A DNA stretch of 64,000 nucleotides from Viola odorata (GCA_963691705.1 OY829541.1:68667189-68731188); one strand, 5' to 3'. Shown: positions 14,061 to 25,718, counted from the first letter of the stretch. The notes: generated from the sequence alone by a model not told the origin. Translations and numbers: made by a program.

Positions 14061-14612
14061 TCACACATCACTATCATCGCTATCATCATCATCATCATTG
14101 GCAAGGTGCTCATTAGCTACATAAGCCCCAGGACTCACCGCACGCCTTCGCGTCCTTGATGGCAAAATATTATCCAAATCAACCTCAGCCAAAGGATCAT
14201 CCTCCAAATCACTCTCATTTTCGCCACCCTCCATTCCACTCCCATCATCGCTGTCGTCACTATCTTCACTATCATCATCACTTCCGTCCTCATCTTCTTC
14301 TTCTATCATTATCCCCTTCCCCTTCCTATCCACCACCACTTCCTCCTCCGCATCACCGTCATCATCATGATCACTGACCTCTCCTTCTTCTACACCGTCG
14401 TTTTCTTCTCCAACTACGCCGTCGTTTTTAGCTTGATGTTGGGGTTGTTGTTGAGTATGGTTTTCTGTGGATAGAACTTTTTGAGATTTGTTTGGGTGAA
14501 TTCGTTCTTCATTTTCATCATTGCCTTCACATGATGGATCTGGATTCGGATTCGGATCCGATTTGCGCTTCGCGGGTAATGCAGGTTCTTCCTGGGTTTT
14601 CGTCTCCGCCAT
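14061..14612 (-). CDS. Acidic nuclear protein with CHZ-like motif (histone H2A.Z chaperone CHZ1-like)
   Basis: A single-exon frame of 183 aa starting MAETKTQEEPAL at 14612. The start is the first ATG; the frame stays open further upstream, but without an ATG. The N-terminal half is polar with a KRKSDPNPNPDP patch. The middle (about residues 70-145) is extremely acidic, with runs of D, E and S and one basic DRKGKGIMIEE insert. Near the C-terminus, DPLAEVDLDNILPSRTRRR resembles the CHZ motif of yeast Chz1, which binds H2A.Z-H2B dimers. The tail DDDDDSDDSDV is acidic again. The likely role is nuclear histone chaperoning, inferred from motif and composition; other acidic nuclear proteins remain possible. 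A telo-box-like TTTTAGGGTTTTT (AAAACCCTAAAA on the coding strand) lies just upstream, in the probable 5' leader. Confidence 0.7.
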   Translation of the reverse strand: MAETKTQEEPALPAKRKSDPNPNPDPSCEGNDENEERIHPNKSQKVLSTENHTQQQPQHQAKNDGVVGEENDGVEEGEVSDHDDDGDAEEEVVVDRKGKGIMIEEEDEDGSDDDSEDSDDSDDGSGMEGGENESDLEDDPLAEVDLDNILPSRTRRRAVSPGAYVANEHLANDDDDDSDDSDV

Positions 14613-15079
14613 TGATTTCAAACTAATTTTAGGGTTTTTCCAGGACACACCAACCGGGCTACTACTACAATCAGTCAAGTAATGGTGGACAGTGGCGAAT
14701 GGTAATGCTTTTATAACGCTCGAGATAGATATTTAGATGACTCGTCGTTAGAAGAGCGGTCCCACGCCGAAATACAACACCGACTAGACGTTCGTCCTTG
14801 AAAGTTCGATTAGCCACAAAAGTATACCATCTTTTGTCAAATTGGTCACTAAATAATTGTTTTATACGTTTTCATCACCAAACGTTTTGTTGTCCCATCA
14901 TATTATATATGCCACTGTAGTCCAATTTTTTTCAGAAAAACTAGCATTTTCTTTTTCTTTTTCGATAAGCAAATATTTTTTTACTAGAAAAACTAAAACC
15001 CATTCAGAAAATGGATCAACAGTGGCATCTATGATAAAAAAAAATGGTAATGGAAAAAAGTAGTGCAAAATCCAGGAGT
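14613..15079. other. Spacer between CHZ1-like gene and F-box pseudogene
   Basis: Promoter side of the minus-strand CHZ1-like gene and the region past the 3' end of the F-box/FBD pseudogene. No other feature was recognised. Confidence 0.5.
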
Positions 15080-18000
15080 TTAGGATACTGTAAAATCAAT
15101 GAATCTCAACCCACTTGATCCAAAGTATAAAAACTTTGAACAGGAGAAAACAACTCTATTAAAACAATTTGGAAAAAGAACTACAGCATTTGGTGAGGCT
15201 CTTGGGTAGCTCAATAATGTACAGGTTAATTCAAGAAATTTCTTCTGTTGTTGCGTTTCCCCGGACCGACTTGGAGTCACTCTTTTCACATGAATGGCCA
15301 TCTTCTCTAGCACTTCTGAATTCTTGAGCAGAAACTGAATCAATCCAAGCACAAATTTTAAATTTAAACTGCTTGTGTGCAATCCAAAGATCTCAACGCT
15401 CCTCAGATGTAGCAGTGAAGTCTTTTCCTGCTAGCCCCAGAATTCCTCTCCAACAGCCGTACGAGTCATAAAAGTTCCAGTCATAGGCGAGGAAGCACTG
15501 ATCACGATGAAATTGGAAACTGTAAGATACCGTTTAAATTGTAAGTATACCTTGTTTTGTTCGTCCAAACAACAGTGAGCCATGTGTTCAATGCTAGATT
15601 TGTGCAGGATAATCGTGGACAAGGGAGACCTTTCACCTCTGATACTGATAGAACCTTCCCACATTAGAAAAAGAAGCAAGACGGTTAGAGCGCTATTATA
15701 CATAACAATTGATAATTGGGACAAAATCAACATAATGAATAATGAATAATGAAAGATAGGACCGATAAGCATTACTCCAAAACCGGTTCAACAATGGATA
15801 CAAAACACCTACAACATTCTTTCCAGCTGAAGAAGTCACAAACCAAGTTCAATCTTTTTATTGTTTCTTTTTAAAGTAGATGAGACAAACTGAAGAATTG
15901 GCAAAATAACATTCATCTATTCCATCTATGCACAGGATTAATAGCTAATTGTAGGTCAAGTGCACAAAGTATTGTTCAATAATCGTTCTACTTCAGCACA
16001 GAAAACAGAAAAGGACTGCTATAATTTTCGTCCAAAATTTCTTTGGGTGCACCTGTAATCTAAAACTTTCATATTTCTAATCAAGCTCCACGATTAAAAG
16101 ATTCCCCGATGAACGATTTGATATCAGTAAATCACTTCATATTAGCAAACTACTCGGTACAATGTGTTAAGTTTTGACCCAGCAGTTATGGAGTTTCATT
16201 TTCATCCTCAACTTAATAATTCATCAACCAAAGCTGTGGGCACAAGCATGATATCGAATTTAACCTACCATACCATTGTATCTCAAAAATATCAAATCCG
16301 ACCCGCCCATGGTATGTCTAACTAGGATAGAAATAAAACTAAAGCCCTCCTCTGTTCATTCTTTACTTAAGCAGCATGATACTTTCCAATTCAGTAGACT
16401 GTACAAATACCTGAATACAACAAGTTTCAAGTGTGAGTTTATCAACACCTTGCAGGTTCCAAATTAGGTACTTTATTAGGGATCCGGCATGTTAAAAAAA
16501 AAATTAGAAGAGCTCAATCCATTTATTAGTACGTACTGTTCCTCGAGATATCTGTTGTGGGTCCCGCTCAATTTGGGCCCACGTATAATTGTTTGTTTTA
16601 GTTTGATTAGGAAAAGAAAAAGAAAAAAAGAGAGTTAGAGGCGGTTTAGGTTTCCTACACCTAGTGCAATTAGGTTTGCAATTGCAAACCATTATAAAAT
16701 GTAGATGGTGGCGTAGGTTGTGAGGCAAGAGAGACGAGAATTAATTAGGGTTGCTGTTGAGCACCTTGAGAGATTGTAAGAGCATCCTGTGATAGAGGAG
16801 AGAAAAATTATATTTTCACACAAACAGAAGCAGCCGTGGAAGATTCGTCACTACGACTTCGTTAACTGTTGGATTGGGTTGAAATTTAGACAGAAGGTGT
16901 GAAACTTCTGGTTCTTCAATCTGAACGGTTAGATCGGAGAGAAGTTAATTGAGGTGGTAGAAATTCTGTACCGACAGAAGCAACAAAAATCTAGTTTTGG
17001 TTCTCTATTCTCATATCTCTTGTTTTTTTCGGATTGATTGATTAGATTGTTTGATTGTTACTATTGGTGATAGTGGTGTATGTCAGATAATTCCTAGAGT
17101 TGAGAGGAGTTTTTCGGTTGTACACATTAATCATCATATAGTGAAATGTTACTGGCTTGGTCCTGTGATTTTTTACCTGTTAAAAATCTTTGTGTTTTGT
17201 TTTTGATTTGTTTAATAGTTAAGGGTTATTGATTTTTGGGATAAGATTATTAGAGCGCAAATTAATTATCGATTGGAACTATATGCGTAGTTACCATAAG
17301 GGTTTGGCCGAAAACCAATATTAGCTTCCGACAAAGAACATATTCTCCAATTTACACTGCAAATCCAACCCTAATATCGTCAATGATAGAAGATTAGGAC
17401 CCATTATACTCACTCTTCTTCCACCAGCCAAGTGGCCATTCTTTCAAGCTACTGCAAAATACTGTATTAATCCAATTGCACCCTTTGCATTTATGCAATT
17501 TCAAGAACTCGAGCAAAGGACTCCCGCTAAATATAGTCGCAATAACCTCATCACTCAATTTTGCTTGCGTAATTAATAGAATTTTCAATGATGGCCAAGA
17601 AAAACAACGAGCTGGAGCAAAATTCAAGTATCTTACCCTCAATTTTTTCAGAGACGAAGAGGTGTACAAGCAATGAGGAAGCACGTACTGCTCCAGAAAA
17701 TAAACTCCAGAAGAATGCTTCAATTCCAAACACACGTCATCTGCTCCGTGTAGAACGGCGAAGCAAGAATCGATTCGATCGCTAAAACCCTTCTTGAATT
17801 CGAATTTTGAGACAGAAATTGTTTACCTTCATAGAACGGTAGAGAATGAGGGTTTTGTCAACGAAGGCTGCAAATTTACGGGGTTCTTCAAAAAAAGAAC
17901 TGCGAAAGCAGAGTGCCGGCACCGATGTCCAAAGAAACTCCCATCGTTGGGCCAACAAGCTGGTTTTGATCACGTCTTTGATGAGTAGGAAGGAGAGGAT

Positions 18001-18115
18001 GTGCGATCAGCTGAGGTTGTAGGGCGGTGGTATTGGCGCAATGTTCTGTATCTTCTTTGAGGGATAGAATATGGGTTTTGAGGCCGGTGAGGAGATGACC
18101 CATGGATGGTTGCAT
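15080..18115 (-). pseudogene. F-box/FBD protein pseudogene, tandem copy of the gene at 18685-21044
   Basis: This copy parallels the intact neighbour over exons, intron 1 and upstream DNA (the TTGGGCCCAT and CCCATTCTACACCC stretches are shared). It is broken in several ways. In the F-box a deletion between CTGATCGCA and CATCCTCTCCTTCCTACTCATCAA removes the RISNLPEAIIHH part and shifts the frame. A later frame carries IKTSLLAQRWEFLWTSVPAL and then stops. Another frame from about 17735 carries CLELKHSSG and LPHCLYTSSSLKKL. Most of exon 2 is deleted near 15541-15600. An FBD-like remnant (LGLIQFLLKNSEVLEKM, 15080-15382) survives. A 733-bp insertion splits the last part of exon 1. It cannot encode a full protein. 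Confidence 0.85.
16555..17287. mobile_element. 733-bp insertion in the F-box pseudogene, retroelement-like
   Basis: Comparing the two F-box copies, ATATCTG (16548-16554) should be followed directly by TAGTTACC (17288). Instead about 730 bp intervene, ending in ATATGCG, which looks like a diverged 7-bp target duplication. The insert has a TATA-like ATTATAAAAT near 16690 followed by leader-like sequence, as in a solo LTR, but its ends are not clean TG...CA and no coding region is visible. The class is therefore uncertain. Confidence 0.55.
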
Positions 18116-18684
18116 TTCTTTCTCTTCTTCCTGTCTCCGGCGGATTTCGAGCTCAATTCAATCGAATTTTAAGGTTACGGTTATAGTATATATTCCTCTT
18201 AAAAGGCTTGATCAGATCCAGTGAGTTGGGCCCATGACCATCGCTGCTACTAGGCCCATTCTACACCCAGGGAAACTGTTCAAATTTTCTATGCTTCCAT
18301 ATTCCAATAGCTCTAATGTGATAAAAGTAAACCCACAAATTATACTCTTTTTTCTTTAGGCTAACAGAATTTAGAGGGGATATAAATATAAATAATGAGA
18401 TATTTAGTATGCGTACTCGGTTTTTGTTTTTGAGTGTTAGCTTACTATTAGTATTTTAATTTGTGTTAGTTTAATACATGTTCTTGTTAGTACATGATCA
18501 GTGGTTATTAAAAAAAAAGAAAAAAACAAACCAAACCAAACCAAACCAGTGAACTGGATCTCAACTCTGGAACGTTTTAGTTTGGTGTCCTGATCAGAAA
18601 TGTAGTTGATCTACATACTTGCATTTAACAGGAGAAAACAACTCTATTAACAAAAGCTTTCAGAAATACTACTTAAACTAATTA

Positions 18685-21044
18685 CTAACCATCTGGGAAA
18701 AGAACTACTGCATCTGGTGAGGCTCTTTGGAAGCTCAACAACAACCGGGTTAATCGAAGAAAATTCCTCAGTTGTTCTGTCTCCCCAGACCAACTTGAAG
18801 TCTCTCTTTTTGCATGAATAACCATCTTCTCTAGCGCTTCTGAATTCTTGAGCAGAAATTTGATCAATCCAAGAAGAAGTTTCAAGTTAAAACTGCATGG
18901 GTCCAATCCATAGATCTCAATGCTCCTGAGATGTTGCAGCTCAATCTCTTCCTCTGTGTCCCAGAATTCCTCTCCAACAAAGTCGTATGTGTCATAAAAA
19001 TCCCCTTTATGGTCAAGACAGAACTGACAATGAAATTGGAAAATGTAAGATACTGTATTAATTGATCTATGTGTCATGCAGAAACCTTAGCTACATTAAT
19101 GAAATGGATTTATAGAGAAAAACCCTTTCAAGAGTCGGAATTGGCAGACACTGTATAGATGTATACCTTGTGTTCCATCAAAAACGAAAGCACGTACCTT
19201 GTCATCATGACACACGGGTTTCATGTCTATGATCAAGTTTTGCAAATTAGGTGCACTTGCTAGCAGGTTCGCTATGCCAGGGAGCTCCCATTTAGTGACT
19301 CCTGTGTTTAATGCTACAATTTTGCAGGATAATGGTGGAGAAGGAAGACCTTTCATATTTGATATTGATAACACCTTACCACATCAGAAAAGAAGCAAAA
19401 TGATTAGACGGACGCAAATCCTTGGAGTGCTTTTTACAACACAATTGATAATTGGCACAAAAACCACATAATCAATAATGAAAGGTAAGATTGGTAAACA
19501 AAAGTAATAAAGCATATACAACCTTCTTTCCAGATGAAGAAGTCACAAACTGAGCTCAATCTTTTCTTGTTTTGTTTTTTAGTTCTTCATCTATTCCATT
19601 TATGTGCAATAACACTTTGAATTATATTCTATAGTTGTTCTACTTCAGCACAGAAAACAGAAAAAGACTGCTATAATATTCCCACAAAACTTCTCTGGGT
19701 ATACTTGTAACCTAAAACTTTCATTTTCCAATCGAGCTCCACAGATTCAAAGATTTCCAATGAACAATTTGATAACAGCAAATCACTTCATAGTAGCAAA
19801 CTACTTGGCACAATCTTTTAAGTTTTGAGCCAGCAGTTATGAAATTTTCGTTTTCATTCACAACTTGAGTATTCATCTATCAACGCTGTGGCACAAGCAT
19901 GATGAATTTAATTTAACCTATCACACCATTGAATCTCAAAAAAATCAAATTGAACCCACCTACGGTATGCCTAGCGACGATAGAAATGAAACTAAAGCCC
20001 TCCTATGTTCAGTCATGAGTAGCATGAGACTTTCCAATTCAGTAAACGTACCTGAAGACAACAAGTTCCAACTGTGAGTTTACCAACATCCCCCAGGTTC
20101 CGAAGTATGTCCTTTATTAGCACGTACTGTGACCAGAGAAATCCGTAGTCACCAAGAGGTTTTGGCTGAAAAGTAATATTAGCCTCCATCAAAGAACATA
20201 CATTGTCCAATTTACACTGAAAATCTGACCCTGATATTGACAGTGACAGAAGATTAGGACCCTTAATCGTCACCCTTTTTCCACCATCCAAGTGACCATC
20301 AATCACCAACTCTTTCAAACTACTGCCAAACACTGTATTAATCCGACTGTAACCTTTGCATTTCTGCAATTTCAGGAACTCGAGTGAAGGACTCCCCTCG
20401 AGTATAGCTATAATAATGGCATCACTCAATTTTGCAAGTGTAATAGATAGAATCTTCAAAGACGCCCACGCGAAACCACGCGCTGGTAACAAATTCAAGT
20501 ACCTTAAGCTCAATTTTTTCAGAGATGAAGTGGTGTACAGGCAATGAGGAAGTACGTACTGCGCCGTAGGATGCTCAAATTCCAAACAGATGTCCTCTGC
20601 TTCGTGTAGAACAGCAAAACGAACCCACAAATCGAGTCGATCGCTAAAACCCTTACTGAATTTGAAGTTTGCGACAGAGAATTTGCTCACCTTGGTGGAA
20701 CGGTAGAGAATGAGGGTTTTGTCAACAAAGTCTGCAAACTTATGGGGTGCTTCGAAAATCAAACTGCCAAAGCAGAGCGCGGGCACTGTGGTCCAAAGAA
20801 ACTCCCATCGTTTGGCCAGCAGACTGGTTTTGATCACGTCCTTGATGGGCAAGAAGGTGAGGATGTGGTGGATGATCGCTTCCGGTAGATTGCTGATGCG
20901 ATCTACAAGGGATTTAGGACTGTGGTTTTGGTGCACTGTTCTATGTTTCTTTGGAAGTGTAAAATGTGGGTTTTGAAGCCCATGAGGAGATGAGCCATGG
21001 ATGGTCGCATGCACTGAGCTGTTGCTCACTTCTTCCTCCTCCAT
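18685..21044 (-). CDS. F-box/FBD/LRR protein (intact copy)
   Basis: Three exons (21044-20052, 19374-19198, 19023-18685) join in phase to give 502 aa. Residues about 45-90 hold the F-box (DRISNLPEAIIHHILTFLPI, then SLLAKRWEFLWTT), which would bind the SKP1-like subunit of an SCF ubiquitin ligase. Irregular leucine-rich repeats follow (LKKLSLRYLNL, LEFLKLQKCKGY, LKELVIDGHLDGG). The C-terminal exon has an FBD-like segment (LRSIEIYGLD, IKFLLKNSEALEKMVIHAK). Plants have large, fast-evolving families of such proteins, mostly without known substrates, so no target can be named. The first ATG starts MEEEEVSNSSVH. The adjacent broken copy shows a local tandem duplication. Confidence 0.88.
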
Positions 21045-22037
21045 CGTCGGACTTCGAGCACAATTAAAATCGATTTTTAGGTTACATACTACTGTTAGTT
21101 ACATGCTAAGAACATCTTTACTCTTAAAATGCCAAATCGGATCCAGTGAGTTGGGCCCGTAGCCATCCCTGCTACTAGGGTGGTTTGAGAGAGATTTTCT
21201 TTTGGGCTTAGTGCCCTAGGCCCCATTCTACACCCCCAGATAAAAAACAAAAGAGGAGACTGAGTAATCCGTAATATATGTACAAAGAATAATAAGTAAT
21301 GCTATTTTCGTATTTTGTAGGAAACAGAATGAAGTGGCAAAATGTCATGGGCCCACCGAAAGAATAATGCTAGCTTCTCACCCTCCAATCCATCGTCCAT
21401 TCCATTTCACTCTCCAACCATCCATCTTCATTGCCGTCGCCTCTCGTCCCTCTCACTCTCCATCCAACACCACCACCACACCAAACTGCAGCCACCACCA
21501 CCGCTCCGCTCAAGGCCACCGCCACTAGAAATACTAGTATTAATATTATAAACCCATTAAATTTTGATGTTGGCTACAAAATGAGCAGATCTAGTCATGC
21601 AACAGATCTGGGGAAGGGACAAAGCTCCTTTAGTCTTTAGCACGTTCTTTCCAGACTGAAATAGAACTGCCAACATAGCTGCAAGTCTGCAACTCATGAC
21701 TTAAATGATTTTATACTTAATTTGCATTGAAACACTCACTATTCTTCGTGAAATCATGTTCCAAGCGACTTTGAATCTTGAAACGAGGGGCGCAGAACAC
21801 ATCCTTCCGGGCACAAAACAGAGCTTAGAACATGATAAAAAAAATCTTTCAGCACTTCTTGGCAGGGATTTTAAATTAAAGAACAGCTGGGGAAAACCCA
21901 AAAAAAAGAGAAGACAGGATCGGAAAAACCTATTTCATTCATTATTTAATAGATGGCCATGGATTTGGGCAGACAGGCTGTAATACATAAAACCAGCACA
22001 AACATTAGAATTGAAGAAGAAAAGTAGTAGAAAAACT
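21045..22037. other. Upstream of the F-box gene to the retrotransposon
   Basis: About 21.05-21.25 kb is the promoter side of the intact F-box gene and contains GGGCCC-type and TGGGC sites shared with the pseudogene copy. From 21.34 to 21.55 kb there is a C-rich, low-complexity stretch (CACCACCACC-like). From 21.7 to 22.0 kb a short open frame shows no recognisable domain. No gene is supported. Confidence 0.45.
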
Positions 22038-22573
22038 TGTTGGATTTTGAACAATAACGTGTACATTAATATCCGTTACCGTTAATTGAATTTAGACCAA
22101 TCGAGTGATCTAATAAAGTTTATGGTCTGAATTATCTAATCAGGAAGTGCGAGGGACAAAATTAACGTTTGTGCAGATTCCCGGATTAATTACTAATTGT
22201 TAATGGACCGATTAGTAATTAATATTTTGGTTATTTGGGAATTGATCCCTCGAGGAATTTCTCTATTGTATTTAAAGGTTCTTTTCCGATTGCCTGAGAG
22301 AATTAAGGGTTCATCAAGGAAACAGAACATACAGAAAAATAAAGAATACAGAAAACAGAAATAAGGGTTCTGTACAAGAGCTTTGGTTTCCATTTGCCTG
22401 AGAGAATTTCATCCTCCAGAAGACCAAAAGTCCCTTTCCAATTCCATGGCATCGGCTAATTCAGGTACGCTTCCGCTGTTTATGTATATTAATCATTCTA
22501 TAATCGATTTGTTTTGGTTCTTGGGATTGTTCATAAGGTTAGGGAACAACCTAGATTCTATTCGAATCTAACA
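22038..22573 (+). repeat. 5' long terminal repeat of the Copia element
   Basis: A 536-bp segment beginning TGTTGGATT and ending AATCTAACA, a near-perfect 9-bp terminal inverted repeat with the canonical TG/CA limits. A TATA-like TATTTAAAGG lies near 22268-22278 and may drive the element's transcript. The matching 3' LTR is not present in the window. Confidence 0.85.
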
Positions 22574-22590
22574 ATTGGTAGCGGAGCTTA
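22574..22590 (+). other. Primer-binding site of the Copia element
   Basis: Directly after the LTR end comes TTGGTAGCGGAGCTT, a variant of the TGGTATCAGAGC sequence by which Copia elements pair with the 3' end of initiator tRNA-Met to prime minus-strand DNA synthesis. It differs from the usual sequence at a few positions. Confidence 0.8.
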
Positions 22591-22830
22591 AACAAATTCG
22601 ATTTTATGCATGATAAATTATTTGTTACGATGCCTGATTAATTGATTTCATCAAGCAATTTTGAAATCAATTGGAAATTTTGGGAATTTGAAATTGAAAT
22701 TGCAATTGTTGCAATCGGAATTGCGATTGGAATTGCAATTTTATCAAGAATCCCTTTTGTGAGGGATTGCAATTGGAATTGCAATTAATTATTTTGCAAT
22801 TAATTATTTTGGCTTGCAAAGGCAACAGCA

Positions 22831-23108
22831 GCAGGTGGCTGCTGCACTGCTGCACCTAGCTTGATTAAGCTAGGGTTGCATGACAGCGTTGGCTGTCATG
22901 CGGGAAAGGAGAAGGCCAGCCTTTTGGGCTGGCAGCGCTGGGCAAAGGCCCAGCGCATGAAGGGAAATAGCAGGTGGCTGCTGCACTGCTGCACCTAGCT
23001 TAATTAAGCTAGGGTTGCATGACAGCGTTGGCTGTCATGCGGGAAAGGAGAAGGCCAGCCTTTTGGGCTGGCAGCGCTGGGCAAAGGCCCAGCGCATGAA
23101 GGGAAATA
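22831..23108 (+). repeat. 139-bp tandem repeat built of hairpins in the Copia leader
   Basis: Two nearly identical 139-bp units (22831-22969 and 22970-23108); I saw one difference (CTTGATTAAG against CTTAATTAAG). Each unit is a chain of perfect short inverted repeats. In unit 1: CCTAGCTT with AAGCTAGG (22855-22874), GCATGACAGC with GCTGTCATGC (22878-22901, 4-nt loop), GCCAGCC with GGCTGGC (22915-22933) and GCGCTGGGC with GCCCAGCGC (22935-22956). A diverged third partial unit continues to about 23190. The block is GC-rich inside AT-rich surroundings. Confidence 0.9.
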
Positions 23109-23269
23109 GCCAGCCTTTTTGGCTGGCTGCGCTTGGGCCTGTGCGGCCCAGCGCATGAATGGGCGCCAGCCCTTGGCTGGCTGGACGGCCCACTTGGTTT
23201 TTTGGGCCATTTTGGCCCATTTTTCCAAAAAAAAAAAAGGATTGCCTATTAAGTTAGTCTTGGTTTTAT

Positions 23270-23885
23270 TTTATTTTAATCATCATAAAGTCAAGGTGAT
23301 TATAAAATAAAATATAAGGATTTAAAAACCAAGATTAGAGGCAAAAGACATAATTAATTAATTGTGTGATTAATTAATTTAAAGTTATTTAATTATTTTG
23401 AATGTTAAACATCATAAAGTTTAGATGTTTGTTAAATTTCAAAATAATTAATTTAAAGTTATTTAATTATTTTGAATATTAAACATCATAAAGACAAGAT
23501 GTTTATTAGGTTTCAAAATAATTAACTTAAAATAAATTTTATTATTTTGAATAATTAAACATCATAAAGTTTAGATGTTTATAAGGGTTCAAAATAATTA
23601 AATTTTAAAGAAAAATTGGAATAACAATAAGGGAGCTTTTAAGCTTTGCTTGACTATTCTAATTGGTTAATTAAAATAGTATAGTCACAAAAGTGACCTC
23701 TGCTATGGAAAATTTTCCAATTAGAATTTTCAGGTGTAGTGTTTGTGATTTCATGTGAATAATTGTCGGCCCAAAGGAAGACAATTATTTGACAGAAATT
23801 ATAAACACGGTAGTGATGAATTTCAAGTTTATAGCTATTAAGAAATTTATCGCGTTTGTTTGATTGGCCCAAAGGAAGATCAAAC
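23270..23885 (+). repeat. AT-rich hairpin repeats in the Copia leader
   Basis: Three tandem units of about 70-80 bp (about 23375, 23448 and 23519 onwards) each contain AAACATC, a loop starting ATAAAG, and GATGTTT. A related hairpin with other stem bases but the same ATAAAG loop start lies near 23279-23302. Further on, two hairpins share the 13-base loop region GGCCCAAAGGAAG (23768-23780 and 23866-23878) on different stems: AATAATTGTC/GACAATTATT and TGTTTGAT/ATCAAACA. Confidence 0.8.
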
Positions 23886-24064
23886 ATTTGGCAAAATCAG
23901 GCTATAAAATTCACACTATGACAGATTAATTAACTGTGAATTGTGTCTTAATCCAAATATTAAACACAATGTCATATAATTAGTCTTTTTCGATTTTATC
24001 GATATGTTATTCATTAAGAGCATTTTATAAAGTGAGCTAATTAAAGTGTTGTGTTCTTTCAGAT

Positions 24065-24456
24065 ATGAACTCAGCAAGATCTGTTTCTGCCAACATGAAC
24101 AGCATCCCACTTCTGGCTTCCGGTAACTTTGCGTTATGGAAGCTAAAGGTGGAGACGGCGCTCTGTTGCATGAAAATGGACGAGGCTCTGAATAAGGATT
24201 GTCCTGAGGAGCCAGACTCCGATAGCGAGGATCAGGACCGCCTTGCTTACGAGGACTGGGTACAATCAAACAGAGCCTGCCGTTTAGTCATGATAAGCTC
24301 CATCTCCGAAGGTCAGCAGAAGTCTCTGGAAAAAGAGCAGGATGCCAAGAAGATCCTAAAGATCTTGACTAGTCGCTACACCCATACGGCGAAGGCCGAG
24401 ATTAGCGATACCATTCGCAAATTTTCGACTGTAAAGTACTCGGGTGTGGGCGACAT
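24065..24456 (+). pseudogene. Truncated Copia gag
   Basis: A frame starting MNSARSVSANMNSIPLLASG encodes about 130 residues of Copia Gag, including FALWKLKVETALCCMK and, further on, KKILKILTSRYTHTAKAEI and IRKFSTVKYSGVGDM, as in the UBN2/DUF4219-type N-terminal Gag region. Gag forms the virus-like particle of the retrotransposon. After GVGDM the frame runs into unrelated S/F-rich sequence, so the CCHC zinc knuckle and all of pol are missing. It is a remnant. Confidence 0.8.
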
Positions 24457-25657
24457 GATTTTTTCTACCTTTTCTTTTTCCCTAAATCAATCTTCTAAAT
24501 TATTAACCCAAAACCACAAAAGAAACCCAACTCCACTTTCTCGGCCAACAAAACGAACAAAAGCTGCTGCTGCTGCTAAGGCTTCTTGCTTGCATCATGT
24601 CACTTTTCTTGAAAAACCCAGAAACCCTCTGTTCTTTTTTCTCCTAGTTCTAACCCAAAAAAACATTTCATAACTAGTATTTCTTTTTAGTTCTTTCTTC
24701 ACCATATCACCTTTCTTTTTCTTTTTTCTTTCCCTTCTTCGTCAATCTTTTTCCCATTATATACTTCACTATAATAGCCCCCTTTCAAATTCCTAAAAAC
24801 TTCACTATAATAGGTTAAAATCCCATAAAACACAAATCAGTAAGTCCATTCTTGTGGTAACCGGAGTTCCACAGTCATCTCCTGTTGTCGCCTGAGATTA
24901 TGCTTCTGTTGTGAGACAATGCTCTTTCGACCCCTTGATGCAGCAGCTGTAAATAACAATAAAAAAATTATAAATAATGATTCATTTCATAAAATTATAA
25001 ATAAAATTAAAAAGTTAGCAAGTAAATTTCTTAAAATATCTTTTAAAAAATATTTTTATAATTAGTAATTACCTTTGAAAGAAAGTAAATTTTAAGTAAT
25101 TCTAACTCTATTAACTTATTTAATGGTTACCATCTAAATTTAAATTTATATAATCTCTGTATGATACGCTCGGTTTTATTGGAAGAAATTTAAAAGGTCA
25201 TTAAAATAAAAATTTGTGTCACCCCACAAATTAATTCAGTCATATTGTAAAGAATTTAAAAAGCCCTTAAAATAAATTTCCTATCGCCTTAAAAAAATCA
25301 TCTAAATTTATATAATAATAAAAGTTAAAGTCAATGACTATGTAACTCATTGATTTCGAACTCAGATTAAAATCTCATTTTTGCTTATAAAAATAAAGCT
25401 AAAAAATAATTTATTACTAATTTGTTACTAGAAACAATTAACTTAAAAAATAAATAAAAATTTAAATAATTGATTTTTTTTTTACATCATTATCGGAAGA
25501 AATTTATAAATTTTATGAAATTGAGTCATTATTTAAAAAAATTATGATGTTATACTCGAAACATATTTGACTGTCAATTTAGATGTAAAAATTAAATAAA
25601 AGGTTGATTTGAAGCATTTAAATAAATTCAGCATATTTGAAGAAAGTTGGAGGAGTA

Positions 25658-25718
<61 letters not shown>

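Larger units (their letters stand above)
22038..24456 (+). mobile_element. 5' part of a Ty1/Copia LTR retrotransposon
   Basis: An LTR with TG...CA ends (22038-22573) is followed by a primer-binding site resembling the tRNA-Met type, then a roughly 1.5-kb leader packed with hairpins and tandem repeats, then the start of gag at 24065. Homology to gag ends abruptly near 24456 in a T-rich stretch. No protease, integrase, reverse transcriptase or 3' LTR follows in the window, so most of the element has been lost. It lies between the F-box gene and LCB2 and cannot move by itself. Confidence 0.85.

Noticed and set aside
14156..14377. His/Pro-rich frame on the plus strand
   Set aside because: It is the antisense shadow of the acidic GAT/GAA codons of the CHZ1-like gene.
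14061..14678. A longer frame of 205 aa for the CHZ1-like gene
   Set aside because: The extra 22 codons begin with TTG, not ATG. The first ATG is at 14612.
21705..21983. 92-aa frame between the F-box gene and the Copia LTR
   Set aside because: No domain was recognised on either strand, and the composition does not support a gene.
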